Shown piece after piece: positions 25,804-34,564 of a stretch of DNA of 64,000 bases (position 1 is the first letter of the stretch; each line of letters opens with the position of its first letter). The translations under genes and the position numbers were made by a program. The notes under the pieces are model-generated. The model saw nothing but the letters and a program-made list of their open reading frames with translations. It made no database searches and had not been told where the DNA came from. The DNA is from JBBQYD01 sp942493075 (GTDB lineage: Bacteria > Verrucomicrobiota > Verrucomicrobiia > Limisphaerales > UBA8199): NCBI GenBank assembly GCA_942493075.1, contig OW818681.1, positions 1,364,001 through 1,428,000 on the forward strand, given 5' to 3'.

Positions 25804-27804
25804 ATGAGAAACTGGAGAGTTTTTGCCCGGCTTCTGAGCGCCGTGGCGCTGGCGGTAAACGTGCAGACTGTTTCAGCAGCCCTTGACCAATGGGAATGGC
25901 TGAATCCTTTGCCTCAGGGCAACTCCCTCCAGGACGTGGTGTGGGACGGGACCCGTTGGCTGGCAGCAGGGGAATATTCCACCCTTCTAAGCTCAACAAA
26001 CGGGACGGACTGGGCCCGCCTTACCCTCACAAACAATTTTCAAGCCAGGGGTATTGCTACCTCTGGAAGCACTGCTGTCGTGGTCGGTTGGTCTGACTAC
26101 TCCCCACAGGCAGATGAGATCCGAACCGCCATTCTCGTGAGCACGGATGGCACCTCCTGGGCGCCTGCGGTTAACGGCGCTTTGAATGACGGTCTGATTG
26201 GCGTCGTGTTTGGAGGTGGACGATGGGTTGCTGTGGGTTCATACCGGATGCTGACATCGCCGGACGGGGTTACATGGAGCACGATCGCCCGAACTCGGAC
26301 GGATATTATCAGCGGTGTCTCGTATGCCGGCGGCCGGTTCTTCGTGCTTGGTGCCTCTGGAATGATTCTCACCTCTTCGAATGGAGTGGATTTTGACGAT
26401 GTCTCCCCCGCCGAGGCCTCCACTAAGACTTTCGTGAGCGCGGCCTACGCAAATAGCCGCTGGGTTGTTGTCGGCGCCGCTGGCGTTGCTTACCGCTCAG
26501 CCAATGCCATGGATTGGCAGGCTGGAAGTGCAGGGTCCGACTACCTTTATGAGGCGGCGGCCTGGAATAATCAGTTCCTCGCAATCAACGGAATAGGCCG
26601 GTTGCAGACCTCAGAGGACGGGATTACTTGGGTCGCGGCTGGCACTCAGGTGCTGGGGCTAAAAGCCTTGGCGTCGAACGGGAGTAGGATTGTTGCCGTG
26701 GGCAATTCACGCATTGCCGGCGGCACAACCCCCGAGGGTTTTGGCGCGATCCACTCGCCTATGCTGCAGAATATCTCTGGTGTGGTGGAACTAAATGGAA
26801 CGCTGATGGCATGGGGAATCCGGAACGTCACAAGCCAGCGAACCACCGGTTACGTTGCGATGGCGAATGCACCAGGCACATGGAAGAGTTGGCAAATGCA
26901 CGACACGCCTCTTTTCAATAACGTGATCGCAGCAAAGGGTATCCTCGTCGGAGCTGGGTCCTCGGGCGCTCTTCACACCTCGCCGGACGGAATCAACTGG
27001 ACCGGACGCAGCACAGGAGTTTACGTGAGTTTTCGCCCGATGGCAGCCAGTCCCAACTTAATCGTGGTGGGTGGAGGGAACGGCACGATTTTGACTTCGC
27101 CCGATGGAGCGGAGTGGACTGCTTCAACGTTACCGGTTACGTGGAACATTGCCGACTTGGCATATCACGACGGATTGTTTGTGGCCGCGCTGGATACGGG
27201 GCGTATTTACACCTCGCCTGATGCCATGGAGTGGACCCTTCGCTTTCCTGGGGAAGGCTGGTCTCTCTTCCAAATGAGCTGGATCGAGGGGTTGGGCTTT
27301 TCCGTGACTGCCACGCGCCCGGATCATAATCGCATTCTTTTAAGCTCGCTGGATGGCATTGAGTGGAAGCATGAGGTGCTAAACTGGTCTGGCACGGTAA
27401 CACTGGAGAGAGTCCACGACACCGCGCAAGGCCTGGTTGCGCTAAACCGCGGCTCTGCCATGCTGTCAACCGACAAAGGAGCTACATGGGCCCAGGTTCC
27501 CGTTCCTTTTGGGAATACCCTCGGGGCAGCCATGATCGGCGGAAACCTCATCGCCTACGGCGAGTTCGGTACGTTGTTGCAATTGCTGAGTGAGCCATCT
27601 CCAGGCCTGAGCATCACGCGGACTCTCAGTGGTGTAAAAATCTCATGGCCAGACAGCAGCGGTTCGTGGCAGTTGCAAAGCAGTAGTTCGCTAAGCGGGG
27701 GTGCTTCATGGGAACCTGTTCCTGGCAGTTCCTTGGAAAATGGGAACCATGTTTCAGAACAATCGGTCACCGTTGAGCCACGTTACTACCGGCTCAAGAA
27801 GTAA
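25804..27804 (+). CDS. Exported beta-propeller (BNR/Ycf48-like) protein
   Basis: This 666-residue protein has a signal peptide (residues 1-26, ending VQTVSA). A long series of repeats follows with the pattern VxSxDGxxWxxxx...GxxxVAVGxxGxIxTSxDGxxW, as in BNR/Asp-box propellers (LTSPDGVTWSTI, LHTSPDGINWTGR, ILTSPDGAEWTAS, IYTSPDAMEWTLR). At least ten copies lie between residues ~45 and 590. The C-terminal ~60 residues form the usual exported-protein tail, ending RYYRLKK. It is probably an extracellular binding or scaffold protein; no catalytic residues were recognised. It ends 56 bases before an ECF sigma factor gene. Confidence 0.85.
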   Translation: MRNWRVFARLLSAVALAVNVQTVSAALDQWEWLNPLPQGNSLQDVVWDGTRWLAAGEYSTLLSSTNGTDWARLTLTNNFQARGIATSGSTAVVVGWSDYSPQADEIRTAILVSTDGTSWAPAVNGALNDGLIGVVFGGGRWVAVGSYRMLTSPDGVTWSTIARTRTDIISGVSYAGGRFFVLGASGMILTSSNGVDFDDVSPAEASTKTFVSAAYANSRWVVVGAAGVAYRSANAMDWQAGSAGSDYLYEAAAWNNQFLAINGIGRLQTSEDGITWVAAGTQVLGLKALASNGSRIVAVGNSRIAGGTTPEGFGAIHSPMLQNISGVVELNGTLMAWGIRNVTSQRTTGYVAMANAPGTWKSWQMHDTPLFNNVIAAKGILVGAGSSGALHTSPDGINWTGRSTGVYVSFRPMAASPNLIVVGGGNGTILTSPDGAEWTASTLPVTWNIADLAYHDGLFVAALDTGRIYTSPDAMEWTLRFPGEGWSLFQMSWIEGLGFSVTATRPDHNRILLSSLDGIEWKHEVLNWSGTVTLERVHDTAQGLVALNRGSAMLSTDKGATWAQVPVPFGNTLGAAMIGGNLIAYGEFGTLLQLLSEPSPGLSITRTLSGVKISWPDSSGSWQLQSSSSLSGGASWEPVPGSSLENGNHVSEQSVTVEPRYYRLKK

Positions 27805-27860
27805 TAAGACACTCCTTTATCCCTGTAACCAATCGCGGGTTTTTCCTAAGCTCTTGAGGA

Positions 27861-28625
27861 ATGGCTGCGATTGATTCCGGCAGCGACGGTTTAGGCAAGC
27901 CGCCGCCCGCTTTTGTTACCACCCACTGGTCGGTGGTTCTTGCGGCTGGACGGAACGATACAACTCACGCCCAGGCTGCTTTGGAAAACCTCTGCCAAAC
28001 CTATTGGTATCCTCTGTACGCTTACGTGCGCCGTCGCGGGCATTCCCCCGAAGATGCCAAAGATTTGACCCAGGCCTTTTTTGCACGGCTCCTGCAACGA
28101 AACTGGGTTGGGGCAGCCGACCGTGATCGTGGGCGGTTTCGGACCTTTTTGCTCACAGCAATGAGCCGCTTCCTTTCAGATGAATGGGACAAATTGCGCG
28201 CCCAAAAACGTGGCGGGCTCGTCGAACATGTGCCCGTGCAACTGGACACTGCGGAGACTCGTTATGGACATGAGCCCGTGGATGAGGCAACGCCGGAGCA
28301 ATGCTACGAGCGTCAATGGACGTTAGCATTGCTCGATGCCGTTCTAAAACGGCTAGGGGCCGAGTATGATCGCGAGGGCAAAACGGACTGGTTCGCCGTG
28401 TTGAACTCATGCTTGATCGGGGATTCCGAAACTCAGCCCTACTCAAAGCTGGCTGCCACGCTTAAAACAAGCGAAGGAGCCGTGAAGGTAGCGGTTCATC
28501 GCTTGCGCAAACGCTACCGCCAGCTTTTGCGCGCTGAGATTTCCCAGACAATTGCCACGCCTGAGGAGGTGGATGATGAATTGCGGCATTTGTTCGCCGT
28601 TCTGGGTGGTAGTTCTGGACGCTGA
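27861..28625 (+). CDS. ECF-type sigma factor (Ser/Thr-kinase-associated group)
   Basis: The 254-residue protein has sigma region 2 (ENLCQTYWYPLYAYVRRRGHSPEDAKDLTQAFFARLL) and a region 4 helix-turn-helix (YSKLAATLKTSEGAVKVAVHRLRKRYRQLLR). The spacer between regions 2 and 4 is longer than in typical ECF factors. It belongs to the type often encoded next to Ser/Thr kinases in Planctomycetes and Verrucomicrobia, and here a kinase gene follows after 93 bases. No anti-sigma factor is present, so control by the kinase is the likely mode. A perfect 10-bp hairpin begins at the stop codon. Confidence 0.9.
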   Translation: MAAIDSGSDGLGKPPPAFVTTHWSVVLAAGRNDTTHAQAALENLCQTYWYPLYAYVRRRGHSPEDAKDLTQAFFARLLQRNWVGAADRDRGRFRTFLLTAMSRFLSDEWDKLRAQKRGGLVEHVPVQLDTAETRYGHEPVDEATPEQCYERQWTLALLDAVLKRLGAEYDREGKTDWFAVLNSCLIGDSETQPYSKLAATLKTSEGAVKVAVHRLRKRYRQLLRAEISQTIATPEEVDDELRHLFAVLGGSSGR

Positions 28626-28645
28626 ACTGAATGATTTCAGTTCAG
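28622..28645 (+). terminator. Perfect 10-bp hairpin at the sigma factor stop codon
   Basis: CTGAACTGAA (28622-28631) and TTCAGTTCAG (28636-28645) form a perfect stem with a four-base TGAT loop. The stop codon lies inside the first arm, and a T-rich GGCTTTCTGTTTT follows a few bases later. It may attenuate read-through between the sigma factor gene and the kinase gene rather than stop it fully. Confidence 0.45.
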
Positions 28646-28718
28646 GAGGCTTTCTGTTTTAATTCGGCAGGCTTGTAACCTTTCATCTGCGTTTCCTAAG
28701 AACGGGTTGAAAGATAAT

Positions 28719-31295
28719 ATGGATACGCAACGCATCTGCCCCAACTGCAAGAAACCACTCGCAAGTGACGTTCCCATGGGTTTATGCCCGGAATGTCTGG
28801 TAAGAGCTGGCTTTCCCAGCGGGGGTGAAACGGAAACACGGCGCCCGGGTTTTATCCCGCCCACCGTTGAAGAACTTGCAAGGAACTTTCCGCAACTGGA
28901 GATCCTCTCTGTCATCGGCCAGGGTGGAATGGGAGCCGTGTATAAGGTCCGGCAGCCGAAACTGAATCGCATCGCGGCTCTGAAGATACTTCCACCCACA
29001 ATCAGCAACGAGCCCGCGTTTGCGCAACGTTTCACCCGTGAAGCCCAGGCTTTGGCGCAACTCAATCATCCGGGGATTGTGACGCTATATGAGTTCGGGG
29101 AGTCCAACGGCCAGTTCTATTTTCTGATGGAGTTTGTGGACGGCGTCAACCTTCGCCAACTGCTCCAGGCCGAGCGTGTCTCAGCGCGTGAAGCGCTGGC
29201 AATCGTGCCGCAAATCTGTGACGCACTCCAGTTTGCCCACGACCAAGGGGTTGTTCACCGCGACATTAAGCCGGAAAACATCCTGCTCGACCGCCGGGGC
29301 CGGGTTAAAGTTGCAGATTTTGGGCTCGCGAAGCTGGTGGGCACAGAGGGTGAGAGCTCGGGCGGGCAGGGGACTGCTCAGTTCGGATCTTTGACTGAAA
29401 GCGGCAAGGTCATGGGCACACCCCAATACATGCCACCGGAACAACGCGAGAACCCCGCTGAGGTCGATCATCGCGCGGACATCTATGCGTTGGGCGTGGT
29501 GTTTTATCAGATGCTTACCGGCGAGTTGCCTGGCAAACCGATTGTGCCACCGTCCCGTGCTTGTGGAAAAGTGCACGTGGACGTGCGTTTGGATGAAATT
29601 GTCCTGCGCGCCTTGCAGCAAAAGCCAGAGCTTCGTTATCAGCAGGCGAGTGTGCTCAGAACGGAAGTTGAAACAGTCGCGACATCACTGACCTCAGCAC
29701 CTGGAGCCGGCGCGTCAGCGCAAGCGGCATCCCCGCAGCCGTCCTTCAAGCTCACTGCTGCGGTTGGAACGGCTTGGCTGCTGCTCGGGCTTGGCCTGCT
29801 CCTGCTCGGGAATTTCTCGGAGGTTGCGAGCGGTTGGTGGGGATACTGGCTCCTTGGCCTGTGTCTGCTTCCGAGCGGTGCTTATCTGCTGGAGCTTTCC
29901 CGTTGTGGTTCGTCGAAAACAGTGGCGCCGTCCGTGCCGCCCTTACCTCCTGTCAAATGTCCTGTTTCAATGGACACCTGGCTTTCGCTCATGGATACCG
30001 GAGAATACGAGTGTAGCTGGGATGTGGCTGCGCCTTATCTGCAGCGTTCGGTAACGAAACCCGAATGGGTCGCCAGACTGGAGAAGATTCGGCGTCCATT
30101 GGGAGAAGTGCTGGCGCGCAAGCCTGTCACCATCACGCAAACCGTTGCGGGCACCCGATACGAAGGAGTTCACGAATCCTCATTCCAGAACCTGGCGGCT
30201 GCGACTGAAATCGTCACCTACGCCAAACAACCTGACGGCGAATGGCAGCCCATCGGATACGAAGTGAAGCCGCGCCAGGCTCCCAGGAACGGAGCGCGCA
30301 CGGTGAGGATCATTGCGATCATTTTGCTTCTGGGAACCTCAAGCCTCATTGGAATCTCAATGCTGGTGTACCTTTTTGCCCGAGCCGATGGAAACACAAT
30401 CACCGAGACACAGACATCCGCAGCACCCCACAACATGGTCTTTGGGCCTGTCAAAGAAGTTACGTTAAACAGCAGTAGTGAGAAATCCGGGCTGCATGGT
30501 TTAGACTTCGAGAGTGGCAAGCTGCTGACAGCTCCTGCGTCGGTTTCGAACGTTTTCGTTTGGAGCAGTTGGATGGCCGAACAGAGCATCGACCTACTAG
30601 TGTCTCATAAAGGGGGCAGTAAGTGGCAGGTGGGTGGGCTCGGAACGAAGCTCGCGGCTGTCCCAAGCGCCTGGTGGGAATCGGCCTCATTGGCAGAGCT
30701 TCAAGGTAAACTCGATGGAGCGAAGATGGAAGAGCAGGCCGGGCTCAGTTTTCTCTCAATGCGGAGCGAGGAAGGCAAGCCGCAAACCTTTTCCTTCCAG
30801 ACAAGCGGTGGAGCCGTCGGAATACTGCAAACGGCCGAGTTTACCGCGAGCCCCCGTGCTGTGAAGATCCGTTACAAGCTGGTCCACAGTTCGCCGATTG
30901 CGCGAAGCTCCGTGGCCAATGATAAAGTCATGGTTGAAGACCTCGCCCTGCAGATGATTGTGGCTATCCGCGAAAAGGACGATGCGAAGCTGCGGAACCT
31001 GGCGAGCGACCGAATCAAGGGTTGGCCGGAGTCGCTGCCCCAGTTTGCTGTCGAGTTGCGCGAGCGTTACCGGCAAAACACCGGGAATGAATCCTTTGAC
31101 ATGCGCGCTGGCGAATCGCTAGTGGATGGAGATTTCGCTGCCGTCCGTTGCACTGGCCCGCAGGAGCTAGAAGGCAAGTGTGTCGTGCTATTCTTTGTAA
31201 AAACCCAGGATGGATGGTTGAACCATTCCCTCCGTGCTTCCATGGAAAGTGTGCCGCTGACCGACTCTTTGGCGGCTTTGAAAAAGAAATCGTAG
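28719..31295 (+). CDS. Zinc-ribbon Ser/Thr protein kinase with membrane and C-terminal sensor region
   Basis: The 858-residue protein (a TTG 12 bases upstream is an alternative start) opens with a zinc ribbon (CPNCKK...GLCPEC). A full Hanks-type kinase domain follows: IGQGGMGAVYKV, AALKIL, HRDIKPENILL, VADFGLAK and a GTPQYMPPEQ activation segment. Two membrane regions follow (around AWLLLGLGLLLLGNF and IIAIILLLGTSSLIGISMLVYLF). The outer C-terminal part ends in a SnoaL/DUF4440-like segment (MIVAIREKDDAKLRNLASD). It is paired with the ECF sigma factor gene 93 bases upstream, so it probably transmits an external signal to that factor by phosphorylation. Confidence 0.92.
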   Translation: MDTQRICPNCKKPLASDVPMGLCPECLVRAGFPSGGETETRRPGFIPPTVEELARNFPQLEILSVIGQGGMGAVYKVRQPKLNRIAALKILPPTISNEPAFAQRFTREAQALAQLNHPGIVTLYEFGESNGQFYFLMEFVDGVNLRQLLQAERVSAREALAIVPQICDALQFAHDQGVVHRDIKPENILLDRRGRVKVADFGLAKLVGTEGESSGGQGTAQFGSLTESGKVMGTPQYMPPEQRENPAEVDHRADIYALGVVFYQMLTGELPGKPIVPPSRACGKVHVDVRLDEIVLRALQQKPELRYQQASVLRTEVETVATSLTSAPGAGASAQAASPQPSFKLTAAVGTAWLLLGLGLLLLGNFSEVASGWWGYWLLGLCLLPSGAYLLELSRCGSSKTVAPSVPPLPPVKCPVSMDTWLSLMDTGEYECSWDVAAPYLQRSVTKPEWVARLEKIRRPLGEVLARKPVTITQTVAGTRYEGVHESSFQNLAAATEIVTYAKQPDGEWQPIGYEVKPRQAPRNGARTVRIIAIILLLGTSSLIGISMLVYLFARADGNTITETQTSAAPHNMVFGPVKEVTLNSSSEKSGLHGLDFESGKLLTAPASVSNVFVWSSWMAEQSIDLLVSHKGGSKWQVGGLGTKLAAVPSAWWESASLAELQGKLDGAKMEEQAGLSFLSMRSEEGKPQTFSFQTSGGAVGILQTAEFTASPRAVKIRYKLVHSSPIARSSVANDKVMVEDLALQMIVAIREKDDAKLRNLASDRIKGWPESLPQFAVELRERYRQNTGNESFDMRAGESLVDGDFAAVRCTGPQELEGKCVVLFFVKTQDGWLNHSLRASMESVPLTDSLAALKKKS

Positions 31296-31422
31296 CGACT
31301 GACGGAGAGGAGAACAAAGAAAAAACGGATTGGAGAGAAGTATTAATTGTGGGACTATGGCAGCATGACTAGTCTTTCTGCAATCAGAGTGGGCAGATGT
31401 GCAGATGATTGATAAGATATCC

Positions 31423-31851
31423 ATGAAACGTCGAAGGATCTGGGTGGGTCTCCTTTGCCTCGGCATCCTGGCATTCCTTGCTCCCATAGCCTATTCAGCC
31501 ATTGGCACACACGGGTATTTCTTAGGTGAACGATGCACGTGTGGCTTCCAAAGCTATTATCGCATCAAAGAGAATGCACTTTGGACCTACTCGCCGGGGC
31601 ATGGAGAAACCCGCGTCTTGTACACACTGCAGGCCCATGACGGTGTATGGGATGCGGTAAGGGATGGAAAGGTTGTCCTCCAGTTGAAGCTCGCTCGCGG
31701 AGCAATTCTCAAGAAAACCCCGCAACGTTCAGAATGGCAGTCCCATCCTCGTGTGTTGAACGTATGGCGGGTATGGATCGAGGATTGGCTCTCCTCGGAA
31801 CGGGCTGGCGAAATGGAACGGTTCGTGGCTCCGGACGTCCCCGCAATCTGA
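31423..31851 (+). CDS. Small membrane-anchored hypothetical protein
   Basis: About 142 residues from ATG 31423 (MKRRRIWVGLLCLG); GTG 31399 and ATG 31405 are in-frame alternatives. A single N-terminal hydrophobic helix follows the Arg/Lys cluster, so the rest is probably exported. The body has a GERCTCGFQSYYRIKE segment with two Cys and a Trp-rich middle. No known domain was recognised. It opens the accessory stretch of small unrecognised genes that runs to tRNA-Lys at 39.4 kb. Confidence 0.55.
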   Translation: MKRRRIWVGLLCLGILAFLAPIAYSAIGTHGYFLGERCTCGFQSYYRIKENALWTYSPGHGETRVLYTLQAHDGVWDAVRDGKVVLQLKLARGAILKKTPQRSEWQSHPRVLNVWRVWIEDWLSSERAGEMERFVAPDVPAI

Positions 31852-31978
31852 AGGCACTCCGTCGCCTTACAAATTCCTTGCTCCAATGTAATTGCCTGCC
31901 AGCTCTGACTGAATAACATTGGCGGTAACCTCAATTAGGGCGTGGAATTTGAAGGTTTCCGAATAGTCGCCATTGGCG

Positions 31979-32227
31979 ATGCATGTGATCGGATACATAC
32001 TCTTAATCCTTGGCCTGATCGGCTGTCTTTACTGGCAGATCCGATTCCTGGTGCTGGCTTATCACCGAAGCCTGCTGTGGTTCCTGGGGTGTTTATTCGT
32101 TCCGTTGGTGGACCTTGTCTTTCTGCTTCTACATTTCAAGATCGCCCGCAAACCCTTTGGCCTTTGTCTGTTGGGGTTGATCGTGGCCGGTTTTGGCGGC
32201 TGGATGGCTGGCATTGATTTCAGTTGA
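31979..32227 (+). CDS. Small integral membrane protein
   Basis: An 82-residue protein of three hydrophobic segments (IGYILLILGLIGCLYW, SLLWFLGCLFVPLVDLVFLLL, CLLGLIVAGFGGWMAG) joined by short basic loops. ATG 31979 is preferred over the TTG two codons before it. The strong hydrophobic periodicity makes it likely real. The function is unknown. The following ~360 bases are non-coding and contain a perfect 22-bp palindrome. Confidence 0.65.
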   Translation: MHVIGYILLILGLIGCLYWQIRFLVLAYHRSLLWFLGCLFVPLVDLVFLLLHFKIARKPFGLCLLGLIVAGFGGWMAGIDFS

Positions 32228-32588
32228 TTGGCAATCCCAGGACGTGCCAATGCGGCGTGCGCGACCTGGAGCAGAGCAAGGCAGTGGGGAGGAGAAAAGA
32301 GTCAGGTCGTTGGTCTGAATCTCACGAGGTGCAGATGTTCATACGGCCGACAATCGAGATCACCGCTTGTCGAGTGCCATACGACGGCTTTCTCGGTACT
32401 GTGTGTAGCCTCCGGCCCAAAATAGAAACTCCCCTGTTTTTCAGGCTTGCGCCGCAAAGGCGCAAGCCTGAAAAACAGGGAGGATAAATAAAAAGAACAC
32501 GTGGTTACCCACAGTACGGATACGAAATGCAAACATTCGACTATAGATTGCTCGTTTCGAGAGGGGTTTTCTATACGTACCAGGACCG
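32228..32588. repeat. Non-coding stretch with a perfect 22-bp palindrome and conserved tail
   Basis: There is no convincing gene. A perfect 22-bp inverted repeat has arms at 32431-32452 and 32458-32479 with a GCAAA loop; its centre is CTTGCGCC-GCAAA-GGCGCAAG. The tail CCCACAGTACGGAT follows at 32507-32520. Core plus tail matches the elements at 4049-4125 and 36263-36342. There is no T-run, so it is not an ordinary terminator. It is an intergenic mobile or REP-like repeat by appearance. Confidence 0.75.
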
Positions 32589-32729
32589 ATGAAATGGCGA
32601 ACCTTCATTTTTGGGATGCACTGGCGGCATGGCGGAAACACGCACTATAACGAGTTGCCGACCGGTTCCAAGGAAGCGGCGGCTCAATCCTTCATCGACC
32701 ACATGAGTATTGTCCCCTTTATATTATGA
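32589..32729 (+). CDS. Possible 46-residue small protein overlapping the next gene
   Basis: The ORF starts at ATG 32589 (MKWRTFIFGMHWRHGG) and ends at TGA 32727-32729, overlapping the ATG of the protease-like gene by 4 bases (ATGA). The overlap suggests translational coupling. The MHWRHGG motif recurs, in frame, as MHWQHGG at the possible start of the gene at 33562. It could be a genuine leader peptide or small protein, or part of a repeated DNA element; no homology is recognised. Confidence 0.35.
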   Translation: MKWRTFIFGMHWRHGGNTHYNELPTGSKEAAAQSFIDHMSIVPFIL

Positions 32730-33493
32730 ACGCTGCTCGACTATTGAGAGTAACCAGCATTGCCATTGGCTTGAGCTTGGTGTGCTCTTGCGTTCCTCCT
32801 TCGTTACGGATCCCTGTTGGTGTCGTTCCGATGAACGACAGGGCAGGGACGGGAGATGTGCTTCTCATTCCCTTGCGTTTGAATGACCAGGAAGAACGCT
32901 TGTTCATTCTGGATACCGGGTCGCCCGTTACCTTGATTGATCCCTCCTGCGCGGCAATTGTTGGAGGGCCCGTCGGAACGAACAGAGTTCATTCAATATT
33001 CGGAGCTGACCCGGCGCTTCGATACAGATCGCCTTCAATTTATCTGGGGGACACACAGCTTCGAACGGGTCCCTGGGTGATAGCCTGGGATCTGAAACGG
33101 GTATCCTCAGCCTTAGGACGGTTCAACGGGTCGAGCCATCAAATAGCGGGGGTACTAGGCATGGATTGCCTTAGGCATTACTGCATCCAATTAGATTTTC
33201 CACACGGTATAGTTCGTTTCCTGGAACCCGATCAGGCGATGTCCAAAGACCTTGGTGCTGCGTATGGGCTGGGCAAAGACCGTCAAGGATGTCCCACTGT
33301 CGAGGGTGACTTCGACAGTTTCAGTCGATTTACTGTGATTGACACTGGTTGTATTGACCAGAGTAAAACCAACACCGTAGGTCTGAACTATCTTTCGCGT
33401 TACTCGGTCACGTTCAACTTTCCGAAGCGCACCATGTATGTTAGGCATCCACGCCTGCCCTGGGAACCGCGGCTCGATCCACCCGATCAATGA
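32726..33493 (+). CDS. Retropepsin/pepsin-like aspartic protease lipoprotein
   Basis: This 255-residue protein has a lipoprotein signal (LSLVCSC, lipid-anchored Cys near residue 20 or 22). The first half has ERLFILDTGSPVTLID, the active-site DTG motif, followed by a GVLGMDCL flap-end-like motif typical of retropepsin-like bacterial proteases. The second half contains a possible second motif, FTVIDTGCID, so it could be a two-domain aspartyl protease in one chain. It is likely anchored in the periplasmic or outer membrane. It may be translated together with the small ORF upstream through a 4-base overlap. Confidence 0.75.
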   Translation: MNAARLLRVTSIAIGLSLVCSCVPPSLRIPVGVVPMNDRAGTGDVLLIPLRLNDQEERLFILDTGSPVTLIDPSCAAIVGGPVGTNRVHSIFGADPALRYRSPSIYLGDTQLRTGPWVIAWDLKRVSSALGRFNGSSHQIAGVLGMDCLRHYCIQLDFPHGIVRFLEPDQAMSKDLGAAYGLGKDRQGCPTVEGDFDSFSRFTVIDTGCIDQSKTNTVGLNYLSRYSVTFNFPKRTMYVRHPRLPWEPRLDPPDQ

Positions 33494-33606
33494 ACGCACG
33501 TTGCTCTGCCTATAGTTCCCGTTCGAACTTGAAAACTCAAGATGCAACCGATTAGCTACCGATGCACTGGCAGCATGGCGGGAAAAGGCATAGCGTGACA
33601 AAGCTT

Positions 33607-34194
33607 ATGCGAATCCACCTTGGCGCAGTCCCTGAATCCCCAGACTTTGTCACCGATGGCTGGAAGCCGTTGCGGGAACCGGGTCCTATCCTGATGCAAG
33701 TCTTCGCTCTTCCCATCGGCCTTGCTGTGAGCGCATTGATGGTGTTGGCCTGGCTCTTTCTTACCCCAGTAACCAAGCACCCTGTTGTCTCCCCTTTATG
33801 GGTGGGCCTCGGACTGCTCTTCTTATTTCCTGTGCATGAGCTTCTTCATGCGGTTATTCACCCATTTCAGGGCAGGACTGCCAATAGCGTTCTAGGTTTC
33901 TGGCCGTCCCGGATGCTCTTCTTTGCGCACTATCTTGGGGAGGTTTCGCGTAACCGTTTTATCGCGATACTGGCGATGCCGTTTCTGATCATCTCTATCT
34001 TGCCCTTGCTGGTCTGCGCTGTTCTTGACCATGCCTCGGTAACCTTGGCGTATATTTCTTGCCTGAACGCCTTCGCCTCGTGTGGGGATCTACTGGGCAT
34101 TAGCCTTTTTTTGTCCCAGATTCCCAAGTCCGCGAGTGTTCGCAATCAGGGATGGCGCACGTATTGGAAGTCAACGCCGGCAGAGGCTCATTGA
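33607..34194 (+). CDS. DUF3267-like membrane zinc metalloprotease
   Basis: A 195-residue membrane protein from ATG 33607 (MRIHLGAVPES); ATG 33562 is possible, but its first residues coincide with a repeated DNA motif. There are four or five hydrophobic segments. The zinc motif FPVHELLHAVIHP (HExxH-type, HELLH) lies at the end of the second segment, as in DUF3267 proteins, which are putative site-2-like metalloproteases. A second conserved motif would be expected in the third or fourth segment, but I cannot assign the third ligand. The substrate is unknown. Confidence 0.7.
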   Translation: MRIHLGAVPESPDFVTDGWKPLREPGPILMQVFALPIGLAVSALMVLAWLFLTPVTKHPVVSPLWVGLGLLFLFPVHELLHAVIHPFQGRTANSVLGFWPSRMLFFAHYLGEVSRNRFIAILAMPFLIISILPLLVCAVLDHASVTLAYISCLNAFASCGDLLGISLFLSQIPKSASVRNQGWRTYWKSTPAEAH

Positions 34195-34564
34195 AGCCTT
34201 CCAGGTTGCTAATGCCCTTCGTCTCCAGGCTGCGTCTCCTGACTCAGCGTTCCAGCACGGCAGTGCTGCCAAGCCTTCAGCTTGGATTGTCCAAACACCA
34301 CCGAGGCTTTGAAGGACCTCAGAAGGCGCTTTACGGCCGAGGCCTCCGTCTCCTAACACTACTGGGGCCACGATAAGGCCTGAGAAGGCGCTTTGCGGCG
34401 AGAGCGCACCACCACTAAAGTGATAGGCACGGGTAACCAACCACACGGATGCACGCTGCCGGGTTTTACAGAAGCAAGACCAAGATAACGAATGTCAAGG
34501 TTTTCCAAATCTTTCTTTCTGGTGACTTTGCGTGCTTCCGGTATCCTGGAGCGTTCACACATTT
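34195..34564. repeat. Non-coding stretch with direct repeats and a degenerate palindrome
   Basis: I see no gene. GAAGGCGCTTTACGGC (34322-34337) and GAAGGCGCTTTGCGGC (34384-34399) are direct repeats spaced 62 bases apart. The second forms GCGCT/AGCGC arms (34388-34392, 34403-34407) and is followed by CCACACGGAT at 34441-34450. This resembles a decayed copy of the palindrome-plus-tail family, though the spacing does not match the intact copies. Confidence 0.5.
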
